Below, one piece after another: positions 1 to 4,260 of a stretch of 6,838 nucleotides of DNA. Each line of letters opens with the position of its first letter. Within the stretch, counting starts at the first letter, position 1. Origin of the DNA: Methylophaga sp. (GTDB lineage Bacteria; Pseudomonadota; Gammaproteobacteria; Nitrosococcales; Methylophagaceae); assembly GCA_013139345.1 (NCBI GenBank), contig WTAY01000250.1, forward strand, positions 1 through 6,838, in the 5' to 3' direction. The position numbers were made by a program, and so were the translations under genes. Under the pieces are notes generated by a model. It did not search any database and was not told the origin of the DNA. It saw nothing but the letters and a program-made list of their open reading frames with translations.

Positions 1-250
1 ATATAAATCGATGATCGTTGCCAAGTATAACCAGCCTTGCCGTGTGTAAATAAAGGTGGTGTCGCTCACCCACTTCTGATTCGGCTTGTCGCTGCTAAAA
101 TTTCTATCCAGAATATTCATGGCAAACACCTCTGGTGTTTCGGGCTATTTTGGCTTTTTTATGTCGAATAGAAGTGCGAGCAATAATGCCATTTCTCTGC
201 ATCATGGTTGCTATTTTATTGAGACTCACTTTAATACCCATTGCATTTGA
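1..250 (-). pseudogene. IS3-family transposase OrfB, broken internal fragment
   Basis: Read on the minus strand, 1-120 gives MNILDRNFSSDKPNQKWVSD followed by TTFIYTRQGWLYLATIIDLY. This is the start of the integrase (rve) core of IS3-family OrfB; the Asp of WVSDTTFI corresponds to the first Asp of the DDE triad. Positions about 140-250 read, in another frame, MGIKVSLNKIATMMQRNGII and then ARTSIRHKK, matching the helical region that precedes the core in OrfB. The two parts are out of frame: the upstream frame stops at 104-106 and the downstream frame has a TAG at 145-147, so a frameshift lies between them. The homology ends abruptly at 250, where the RAYT palindrome begins, and the rest of the N-terminus and OrfA is not found beyond 980. 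The C-terminal part would continue left of the window. The fragment is inactive; the family call is firm, the subgroup is not. Confidence 0.85.
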
Positions 251-277
251 ATTAAAAGGGGACGCTACCCTTTAATT
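250..277. repeat. REP-like palindrome, left end of RAYT unit
   Basis: This imperfect palindrome has arms AATTAAAAGGG and CCCTTTAATT around GACGCTA, giving a 10-bp stem with one bulged A. Read on the minus strand the core is GGGTAGCGTCCCC, which contains the GTAG tetranucleotide typical of REP elements recognised by RAYT proteins. Half or decayed copies occur at 1382-1399, 1454-1467 and 2215-2242, and an inverted copy lies at 959-980. T-rich arms on both sides mean it might also act as a weak bidirectional terminator. Confidence 0.75.
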
Positions 278-301
278 GCGTTCTAGTGTAGTATATCTGT
301 T

Positions 302-970
302 ATGCCTAGAGTAGCCCGAACAGTTTTTCCTAATATCCCACATCATATTACGCAACGAGGAAATAGACGTGATGATGTTTTTTTCACCGATGATGATCGC
401 CAAATTTATTTAGAATGGCTACAGTTTTACTGTGAAAAACATGATGTGGCTATTTTAGCGTATTGTTTAATGACTAATCACGTTCACCTTGTTTTAACAC
501 CCCATTCTGAAGCAGGGCTACAAAAAGTCTTAAAACCACTTCATATGCGCTATTCCCAATATATTAATAAAACAAAAAATTGGACAGGTCACTTGTGGCA
601 AGGTCGATTTTTTTCCTCGCCATTGGATGAGGCGTATGCATGGTCTACTATTCGCTATGTTGAGCGAAATCCTGTTCAAGCAGGAATGATTGCTCGAGCA
701 GAAGAGTATCAATGGTCAAGTGCGGCCGCTCATTGTGGTTTGAAGGAAGCATTATTTCTTGCTCAATTACCTGAGTCATTGGATGGTATTACTCAAGGTG
801 AGTGGTCAGCATGGCTTGCTCTTCCTGAACATCAGGATACGATTAATATTATTCAGCGAAATATTGAAAAAGGATTACCATGCGGTAGTGATGATTTTAT
901 TGCCCAGTTAGAAAGTATTTCGAAGAGATCGCTACGGTATAAACCGCAAGGGCGGCCCATTAAAGGGTAG
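302..970 (+). CDS. REP-associated tyrosine transposase (RAYT, Y1 family)
   Basis: This 222-residue protein has the layout of the IS200/IS605-like Y1 transposase superfamily, RAYT branch, which cuts and joins single-stranded DNA at REP hairpins. The N-terminal MPRVARTVFP...HHITQRGNRR strand is characteristic. The HUH metal-binding motif is NHVHLVL, with His60 and His62. GHLWQGRF lies at residues 96-103, and RYVERNPVQAG at about 118-128 carries the probable nucleophile Tyr119. The C-terminal tail (about 150-222) is less conserved. The length is normal for the family and the frame is intact, so the protein may be active. The start ATG has no clear Shine-Dalgarno sequence, and the TAG stop lies inside the right-hand palindrome. 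RAYTs are usually single copy and considered domesticated; here copies of its presumed substrate are scattered nearby. The family is confident; activity is inferred. Confidence 0.93.
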   Translation: MPRVARTVFPNIPHHITQRGNRRDDVFFTDDDRQIYLEWLQFYCEKHDVAILAYCLMTNHVHLVLTPHSEAGLQKVLKPLHMRYSQYINKTKNWTGHLWQGRFFSSPLDEAYAWSTIRYVERNPVQAGMIARAEEYQWSSAAAHCGLKEALFLAQLPESLDGITQGEWSAWLALPEHQDTINIIQRNIEKGLPCGSDDFIAQLESISKRSLRYKPQGRPIKG

Positions 971-980
971 CGTCCCCTTT
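959..980. repeat. REP-like palindrome, right end of RAYT unit (inverted copy)
   Basis: These 22 bases are the exact reverse complement of 255-276, with core GGGTAGCGTCCCC. The stem is AAAGGG/CCCTTT around TAGCGTC. It contains the RAYT stop codon (968-970). The outer half of the palindrome (TTTTAATT on the left copy) is replaced here by a C-rich tract, so this copy is truncated or has been joined to foreign sequence. Confidence 0.75.
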
Positions 981-1004
981 CCCCCCCTTCCCCCCCCTTT
1001 TCCC
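972..1004 (+). repeat. Uninterrupted pyrimidine tract with C7 runs
   Basis: From the palindrome to position 1004 the + strand contains only C and T, including two runs of seven Cs. This is strikingly unlike the AT-rich surroundings. Runs of this kind are prone to length change by slippage and to assembly error. It begins within the right RAYT palindrome and may have expanded from its CCCC arm; that origin is a guess. Confidence 0.6.
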
Positions 1005-1009
1005 ATATT

Positions 1010-1102
1010 ACTGGCACAGCCTCAATAACTGCTCGAGATCTTGGGAGAGCAGTAGCTGCTGCTATGCATGGAACAGCCGGTGGAAATATAATTGGAGAAT
1101 AA
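1010..1102 (+). pseudogene. Orphan 3' tail of an unidentified gene
   Basis: An open frame ending at TAA 1100-1102 reads TGTASITARDLGRAVAAAMH then GTAGGNIIGE. It is rich in Ala, Gly and Thr and has no start codon of its own upstream that makes sense. Its stop is one base before the ATG of the next gene, and the Shine-Dalgarno of that gene lies inside it, as expected for the end of an upstream operon partner. The frame stays open back to 971 and is, perhaps by chance, the same as that of the RAYT gene. I interpret it as the tail left when the RAYT unit replaced the rest of the gene. I do not recognise the family, and the coding nature is judged only by composition and context. Confidence 0.35.
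1094..1097 (+). promoter_or_regulatory. Shine-Dalgarno GGAG deciding the start at 1104
   Basis: GGAG sits 6 bases before ATG 1104. This favours the ATG over the in-frame TTG at 1092, which would overlap the site and lacks its own ribosome binding site. Confidence 0.6.
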
Positions 1103-1103
1103 G

Positions 1104-1379
1104 ATGAATATAAAGCACAAACTACAATTGATGTTAGGCATCGAAATTATACTAATTATTGTACATAAATTTAATACAAATCATTCGTTGACTGGTTCAG
1201 ATAACTTTATAGAGTGGCACTATATATTGGCGCTTTCATTTGGTATTTTTATTATTATATATACACTGAGGATTAAGTGTCTTAAATGTGGAGCAAGACA
1301 AGTTTTTAGAGGCTTTAGTATCTGGGATTTAAGAATGCCAGAAGATAAGTGTTACAAGTGTGGCCATAGTTTACGTTAA
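1104..1379 (+). CDS. Small membrane protein with C-terminal zinc ribbon, unknown function
   Basis: This hypothetical protein of 91 residues starts at the ATG with a good GGAG site. Two hydrophobic segments, about 7-20 and 39-54, are probable transmembrane helices. They are followed by a cytosol-type tail with two CxxC knuckles, Cys59/Cys62 (CLKC) and Cys83/Cys86 (CYKC), spaced as in zinc ribbons. A structural zinc site is therefore likely, but no enzymatic motif is visible. The start is one base after the stop of the orphan tail at 1010-1102, suggesting it was the second gene of a pair whose first gene has been destroyed. Small two-helix proteins behind a larger gene are sometimes immunity or accessory proteins; nothing in the sequence proves that here. 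The base composition is more AT-rich than the neighbouring nuo genes, hinting at accessory origin. Confidence 0.65.
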   Translation: MNIKHKLQLMLGIEIILIIVHKFNTNHSLTGSDNFIEWHYILALSFGIFIIIYTLRIKCLKCGARQVFRGFSIWDLRMPEDKCYKCGHSLR

Positions 1380-1381
1380 TA

Positions 1382-1399
1382 AATTAAAAGGGGACGCTA
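1382..1399 (+). repeat. Half copy of the RAYT palindrome
   Basis: These 18 bases, AATTAAAAGGGGACGCTA, are identical to 250-267, the left arm plus loop of the RAYT palindrome. The right arm CCCTTTAATT is missing. Exactly at the break begins the TGAAGTTCCCCC sequence that resembles an IS3-family end, so the palindrome may have been split by an insertion in its loop. Confidence 0.75.
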
Positions 1400-1419
1400 T
1401 GAAGTTCCCCCATTAAACT
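1400..1419 (+). repeat. 20-bp direct repeat, copy 1; IS3-terminus-like
   Basis: TGAAGTTCCCCCATTAAACT is present here and, unchanged and in the same orientation, at 2190-2209. It starts with TG followed by a C-rich block, and copy 2 continues into GGAC, as do many terminal inverted repeats of IS3-family elements. No opposite-facing partner is present in the window, so this would be a solitary end or remnant. The repeat is seen directly; the IS3 link is inferred from resemblance and from the orfB remnant at 1-250. Confidence 0.7.
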
Positions 1420-1453
1420 CAGGGCAAGATCATACTTAACCGCATAATGAATC

Positions 1454-1467
1454 AAAAGGGGACGCTA
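1454..1467 (+). repeat. Second half copy of the RAYT palindrome
   Basis: AAAAGGGGACGCTA is identical to 254-267. It is followed by GCTGAGCGATCCCC, which forms a new hairpin with GGGGACGCT instead of the usual CCCTTTAATT arm. Confidence 0.65.
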
Positions 1468-1481
1468 GCTGAGCGATCCCC
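1454..1481 (-). terminator. Possible rho-independent terminator after the DUF2442 gene
   Basis: On the minus strand GGGGATCGCT, loop CAGCT, and AGCGTCCCC form a 9-bp GC-rich stem with one bulged A, followed immediately by TTTT. It lies 17 bases after the stop codon of the DUF2442 gene. The downstream arm is the half-copy of the RAYT palindrome, so a mobile repeat may have been taken up as a terminator. The T run is short, hence moderate confidence. Confidence 0.5.
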
Positions 1482-1497
1482 ACGAAATTTCCAAATG

Positions 1498-1728
1498 TTA
1501 GGTTATTTTCCACTCAGCTTCAATGGTGTCTGCGGATAAATCAGCACCACAGTCCCACTCAATAAAATATTGTCCATTTTGTATTTTTATAAAGTTATCA
1601 ATATCTTTTAATTCGGTAAATGCTTCTGAGTTTAAATAGGGTGTGACATCAAATAAACCTATCCGACCATCTTTTGTCGATATGCGTAAAGTATGATTTT
1701 CTTGTGGTTCTATTTGAGTGATTATCAT
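1498..1728 (-). CDS. DUF2442 domain protein, probable partner of the DUF4160 protein
   Basis: This 76-residue protein covers the whole length of a DUF2442 domain. A typical opening strand pair (ITQIEPQENHTLRISTKDG) is followed by GLFDVTPYL at about 34-42, then FIKIQNGQYFIEWDCGADLS at about 46-65, where the W-x-x-G-x-DLS motif is the family hallmark. Its ATG overlaps the TGA of the DUF4160 gene by ATGA (1725-1728), with an AGAGGG ribosome site 8 bases ahead (1737-1742), so the two are translationally coupled. DUF2442 proteins often sit next to DUF4160 genes, and the pair is usually described as toxin-antitoxin-like. Which partner is which, and whether there is toxicity, is not shown by the sequence. 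The molecular function is unknown. Confidence 0.85.
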   Translation of the reverse strand: MIITQIEPQENHTLRISTKDGRIGLFDVTPYLNSEAFTELKDIDNFIKIQNGQYFIEWDCGADLSADTIEAEWKIT

Positions 1729-1997
1729 TGATCAAGCCCTCTGATAGGGAATGGTTTTTTACCATTAACGGCCAGTTCCCAATCTGCACGTAGATCATCG
1801 TGATGAATTTCAATCCAAGCAACTACAAGTTTATGTTTTTTAGGAGGGAGCTTGCCTGAAAGTAATTTTCCATCTTCAATTGCATAAACGCCAACTTCTC
1901 CTTGGTATTCAGCATGAATATGAGGGCTATTATGCTTGCCAGTATCATGAAAAAACATCCTGATAAGAACACCATAAAACATTGAGATAGTGGGCAT
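1725..1997 (-). CDS. DUF4160 domain protein, toxin-antitoxin-like pair
   Basis: This 90-residue protein is of the DUF4160 family. It opens with MPTISMFYGVLIRMFFHD, then has the defining histidine-rich stretch HNSPHIHAEYQGE at about 22-34. An IEDGKLLSGKLPPKK segment follows, then LVVAWIEIHHDDLRADWELA at about 58-77, and a short Pro-rich end. The conserved histidines could bind metal or form an active site, but no reaction is established. It is the first gene of a two-gene minus-strand operon, overlapping the DUF2442 gene by 4 bases. AGGA at 2005-2008 lies 7 bases before the ATG and supports this start. The cassette is bracketed by 20-bp direct repeats at 1400 and 2190, consistent with gain by mobility. 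Family membership is confident; the toxin-antitoxin role is inference from the gene pairing and size. Confidence 0.85.
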   Translation of the reverse strand: MPTISMFYGVLIRMFFHDTGKHNSPHIHAEYQGEVGVYAIEDGKLLSGKLPPKKHKLVVAWIEIHHDDLRADWELAVNGKKPFPIRGLDQ

Positions 1998-2004
1998 AAA
2001 TTGT

Positions 2005-2008
2005 TCCT
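2005..2008 (-). promoter_or_regulatory. Shine-Dalgarno AGGA for the DUF4160 gene
   Basis: On the minus strand TAGGAACAATTT precedes ATG at 1997. AGGA is 7 bases from the start codon, a normal spacing that fixes the start of the two-gene unit. Confidence 0.55.
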
Positions 2009-2041
2009 AAATCTTGAATAATAATGAGTATAAGATAAATT

Positions 2042-2176
2042 ATGACAGAGTTAGTAAGAATGTTCACTGAATTTACGGCGAATTATATTCAAAACAAGAA
2101 AGGAAAAGCTAAACCGTATCAGGTAAAACAAGTATTACTGGCAATTGAAAATGTGGAGGTGCATCATGGGATTTGA
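2042..2176 (+). CDS. Possible 44-residue ORF, unknown
   Basis: A short open frame reads MTELVRMFTEFTANYIQNKK then GKAKPYQVKQVLLAIENVEV and HHGI. It runs divergently from the DUF4160 gene, with only 44 bases between the two starts. The composition (charged, alternating hydrophobic residues, one likely helix VKQVLLAIENV) is protein-like, but there is no convincing Shine-Dalgarno site and I recognise no family. An in-frame TAA at 2036-2038 rules out a longer N-terminus. It ends 13 bases before the second 20-bp repeat. It might be a real small protein of the cassette, the remains of a longer gene, or chance. Confidence 0.3.
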   Translation: MTELVRMFTEFTANYIQNKKGKAKPYQVKQVLLAIENVEVHHGI

Positions 2177-2189
2177 AGTCAATAAATAC

Positions 2190-2209
2190 TGAAGTTCCCC
2201 CATTAAACT
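2190..2209 (+). repeat. 20-bp direct repeat, copy 2; IS3-terminus-like
   Basis: This is identical over 20 bases to 1400-1419 and in the same orientation. Here the sequence continues GGACTC, extending the resemblance to IS3-family terminal repeats (TG, C-rich block, AACTGGAC). Together the copies flank the minus-strand DUF4160/DUF2442 genes and the small divergent ORF, about 770 bp in all. Confidence 0.7.
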
Positions 2210-2214
2210 GGACT

Positions 2215-2242
2215 CAATTAAAGGTGACGCGACTCTTTGAAT
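2215..2242. repeat. Decayed copy of the RAYT palindrome
   Basis: CAATTAAAGGTGACGC followed by GACTCTTTGAAT aligns along its full length with the palindrome at 250-277, with a handful of substitutions and single-base gaps (AATTAAA-GG-GACGC-AC-CTTT-AAT kept). The symmetry is partly lost. It lies 6 bases after the second 20-bp repeat, again pairing the two repeat types. Confidence 0.5.
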
Positions 2243-2314
2243 AATCAAGATGGATTGTTTTGACGCTAGCCGTTAGGCTATGACAACTTTAATGTACTGA
2301 TTATTATTTACGCT
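2243..2314 (+). other. Leader region upstream of ribF
   Basis: This stretch holds a small hairpin, TAGCC-GTTA-GGCTA (2267-2280), without a following T run, and another GACGCTA heptamer (2262-2268) like that of the RAYT repeat loop. No well-spaced sigma-70 promoter is convincing, and no Shine-Dalgarno site precedes the ribF ATG. The ribF promoter probably lies here because everything to the left is accessory, but I cannot place it. Confidence 0.3.
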
Positions 2315-3247
2315 ATGCAAAAAATTATTCGCGGTTTTTATAATTTACCCTCATCGCCAACAGGCTGCGTGGCAACAATTGGTAATTTTGATGGCGTACA
2401 TTTAGGCCATCAAGCGGTATTGAACCAATTGGCTCTGAAAGGCGATACATTAGGTCTTCCGGCTATTGTTATTACGTTTGAACCCCAAGCAAATGAATTT
2501 TTTGCACCTGACAAAGCGCCTGCACGTTTAAGTCGATTTCGTGAAAAGGTTGAGACGCTCCGTTGCTATTCAATTCAACAGCTCTGTGTTTTACGCTTTA
2601 ATAAAAAGCTAGCGCAAATGACTGCGGAAGAGTTTATTCAGCAATTAATCATTGATGGTTTGAATATTAAATATCTTGTGGTTGGAGATGATTTCAAGTT
2701 CGGTAAAAATCGCCAAGGCGATTTCAACATGTTGCAGAAGGTGGGGGCTGAGTATGGTTTTCAAGTTGTTAATATGCATACTTTTTCAATTGATAATAGT
2801 CGGGTAAGTAGCACAAGGATTAGGCAAGCATTAAAAGCGGGCGATCTGATGCAAGCTGAAAAATTATTGGGCCGTCCTTATCGCATGAGTGGTCGTGTTG
2901 CTCATGGTGATAAACGTGGTCGAACAATGGGGTTTCCGACAGCTAATATTCACTTACATCGTCGTAAAGTGCCATTAAGTGGTGTGTATGCTGTCCAGCT
3001 ATTTGGAATAGAAGGTGAACCAGTTCAAGGCGTGGCTAATGTAGGCATCCGACCAACTGTTGGGGCAGATAAAGCCTTATTAGAAGTCCATTTGTTTGAT
3101 TTTAATCGTGAGATCTATGGCGAACATGTGCAAGTTCATTTCTTGTATAAACTTCGAAATGAGCAAAAGTTTGCTAATCTTGATTCGCTTATTGCACAAA
3201 TTCAACAGGATTGTGAACATGCTAAGGACTATTTCGCTAAGCAGTAA
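2315..3247 (+). CDS. ribF: Bifunctional riboflavin kinase / FAD synthetase
   Basis: This cytosolic enzyme phosphorylates riboflavin to FMN and then adenylylates FMN to FAD, using ATP in both steps. At 310 residues it is the usual bacterial length. The N-terminal FMN adenylyltransferase domain has the nucleotidyltransferase motif GNFDGVHLGH (23-32), VVGDDFKFGKNRQGD (122-136) and SSTRIR (165-170). The C-terminal flavokinase domain has GRVAHGDKRGRTMGFPTAN (193-211), with the ATP/metal-binding PTAN, then NVGIRPTVG (242-250) and LEVHLFDF (256-263) with the probable catalytic Glu257. The start is supported by alignment of MQKIIRGFYNLP with known RibF N-termini, though it lacks a visible Shine-Dalgarno. 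In many gammaproteobacteria ribF is followed by ileS and lspA; here nuoA follows. The gene is intact and the assignment is secure. Confidence 0.97.
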   Translation: MQKIIRGFYNLPSSPTGCVATIGNFDGVHLGHQAVLNQLALKGDTLGLPAIVITFEPQANEFFAPDKAPARLSRFREKVETLRCYSIQQLCVLRFNKKLAQMTAEEFIQQLIIDGLNIKYLVVGDDFKFGKNRQGDFNMLQKVGAEYGFQVVNMHTFSIDNSRVSSTRIRQALKAGDLMQAEKLLGRPYRMSGRVAHGDKRGRTMGFPTANIHLHRRKVPLSGVYAVQLFGIEGEPVQGVANVGIRPTVGADKALLEVHLFDFNREIYGEHVQVHFLYKLRNEQKFANLDSLIAQIQQDCEHAKDYFAKQ

Positions 3248-3406
3248 TTTTGATCCTCGATTCTTTATCAAATAAAAGTAATATTCAGCTTCTATTTAAC
3301 AGGTAGGCCGTGTAGTATAACCTCAGTATTTATAAGCATTTCGGGCATACTGGATATCTTTGAATCAGTAATGCGTTTTTAAGTAACTGAAAAAGAACTA
3401 AAAATT
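3248..3406 (+). promoter_or_regulatory. ribF-nuoA intergenic region, probable nuo promoter region
   Basis: The 159-bp gap has no gene. TATAAC at 3316-3321, preceded by TG at 3311-3312, is the best -10-like hexamer; TTAACA at 3296-3301 resembles a -35 but is only 14 bases away, shorter than the normal 16-18. No strong terminator follows ribF: TTTGAT...ATCAAA just after its stop is a weak A/T stem. The length of the gap compared with the overlapping nuo genes suggests that transcription of nuo starts here. The exact promoter is uncertain. Confidence 0.3.
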
Positions 3407-3763
3407 ATGTTGGAGAATTATCTCCCAATTTTGTTGTTTGTGCTGATTGGTATCGGCTTCGGTGTAATGCCGCTTCTTGCCGGATTTGTACTTGGTCCTC
3501 GTCGCCCCGATGATGAAAAACGTTCAGTCTATGAATGTGGATTCGAACCCTTTGAAGATGCACATATGAAATTTGATGTGCGTTACTACCTCGTTGCTAT
3601 TCTGTTTATTATTTTTGATTTAGAAATCGCCTTTCTATTCCCTTGGGCTATTGTGCTCGATGATATTGGTGTCTTTGGTTTATTAGCCATGTTTTTATTT
3701 CTAGGCATATTAGTCGTTGGCTTTATCTATGAATGGAAGAAGGGAGCGCTGGAATGGGAATAG
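3407..3763 (+). CDS. nuoA: NADH-quinone oxidoreductase subunit A
   Basis: NuoA (ND3 homologue) is a membrane subunit of complex I, which couples NADH oxidation and quinone reduction to proton pumping. Three transmembrane helices are visible at about 5-28, 60-84 and 88-109. The long loop between helices 1 and 2 holds the conserved YECGFEPF (42-49), corresponding to the ND3 loop near the quinone site, and FDVRYYLVAILFIIFDLEIAFLFPW (56-80) contains the conserved acidic residues of helix 2. At 118 residues it is of normal length. No strong Shine-Dalgarno precedes the ATG. It is the first gene of the nuo cluster, and its last 10 bases overlap the start of nuoB, so the two are likely coupled. The assignment is secure. 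Confidence 0.96.
   Translation: MLENYLPILLFVLIGIGFGVMPLLAGFVLGPRRPDDEKRSVYECGFEPFEDAHMKFDVRYYLVAILFIIFDLEIAFLFPWAIVLDDIGVFGLLAMFLFLGILVVGFIYEWKKGALEWE
3740..3746 (+). promoter_or_regulatory. Shine-Dalgarno AAGGGAG deciding the nuoB start
   Basis: AAGGGAG lies 7 bases before ATG 3754, inside the end of nuoA. It indicates that nuoB starts at 3754 and not at the in-frame ATG 3733, which would add seven residues (MEEGSAG) not expected in NuoB. Confidence 0.75.
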
Positions 3764-4254
3764 AGGGAGTTCTGGACGAAGGGATTGTAACGACTTCAGC
3801 TGATAAATTAATCAATTGGGCTAGAACAGGTTCTTTGTGGCCAATGACCTTTGGCCTTGCATGCTGTGCTGTTGAAATGATGCAAGCAGGTGCATCACGT
3901 TATGATTTAGATCGCTTTGGTGTTGTGTTTCGCCCAAGCCCCCGTCAATCAGATGTGATGATTGTGGCGGGCACATTAGTGAATAAAATGGCGCCAGCCT
4001 TGCGTAAAGTATATGACCAAATGTCTGAGCCACGTTGGGTTATCTCTATGGGGTCGTGTGCAAATGGTGGTGGTTACTATCATTATTCGTATGCTGTGGT
4101 TCGTGGTTGTGATCGAATAGTACCTGTCGATATTTATGTCCCTGGTTGTCCTCCTACTGCAGAAGCATTGTTATATGGCATTATCCAGTTGCAGAAAAAA
4201 ATTCGTCGTACTAATACAATTGCACGAATAGAATCACAGACGCAGGATGCATAA
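3754..4254 (+). CDS. nuoB: NADH-quinone oxidoreductase subunit B
   Basis: NuoB (PSST homologue) is the peripheral-arm subunit that carries [4Fe-4S] cluster N2, the last electron carrier before quinone. The 166-residue form starts at ATG 3754, backed by a strong Shine-Dalgarno site. The cluster ligands are visible: the tandem Cys37-Cys38 in GLACCAVEMM, Cys102 in MGSCANGGGYYHYSY and Cys132 in VPGCPPTAEALLYG. RFGVVFRPSPRQSD (54-67) is the usual conserved stretch following the tandem cysteines. It overlaps nuoA by 10 bases and ends 6 bases before nuoC. Nothing is missing or unusual. The assignment is secure; the only judgement made is the start codon. Confidence 0.97.
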   Translation: MGIEGVLDEGIVTTSADKLINWARTGSLWPMTFGLACCAVEMMQAGASRYDLDRFGVVFRPSPRQSDVMIVAGTLVNKMAPALRKVYDQMSEPRWVISMGSCANGGGYYHYSYAVVRGCDRIVPVDIYVPGCPPTAEALLYGIIQLQKKIRRTNTIARIESQTQDA

Positions 4255-4260
4255 AATCAG

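Larger units (their letters stand above)
250..980 (+). mobile_element. RAYT unit: REP-associated tyrosine transposase with palindromic ends
   Basis: A single transposase gene lies between two inverted copies of a palindromic repeat (250-277 and 959-980; 22 bases match perfectly as an inverted pair). Such a layout is typical of TnpA_REP/RAYT genes bounded by the REP sequences they process. The left boundary cuts an IS3-family orfB, so the unit either inserted there or the two were joined by a rearrangement. The right boundary falls at the very end of the transposase gene and runs into a C-rich tract. The limits given are those of the repeats and are inferred; no target-site duplication is obvious. 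Confidence 0.6.

Noticed and set aside
530..712. Minus-strand open frame inside the RAYT gene
   Set aside because: It is antisense to a clear, motif-bearing gene, and its product shows no recognisable family or ribosome site.
1092..1103. TTG start for the zinc-ribbon protein
   Set aside because: It overlaps the GGAG site that properly serves ATG 1104 and has no ribosome site of its own.
1382..2242. CRISPR array
   Set aside because: The repeats are few, unevenly spaced, partly palindromic and flank genes; there are no regular spacers.
3080..3271. Minus-strand open frame over the end of ribF
   Set aside because: It lies antisense to the conserved flavokinase domain and resembles no family; a shadow frame.
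3248..3275. Rho-independent terminator after ribF
   Set aside because: TTTGAT...ATCAAA is a 6-bp A/T-rich stem with a 12-base loop and no T run, too weak to support.
3733..3753. A longer nuoB starting at ATG 3733
   Set aside because: The extra residues MEEGSAG are the nuoA end read in another frame, whereas ATG 3754 has AAGGGAG 7 bases upstream and gives a normal NuoB N-terminus.
3821..4033. Minus-strand open frame inside nuoB
   Set aside because: It is antisense to the conserved cluster-binding region of nuoB and looks like a shadow.
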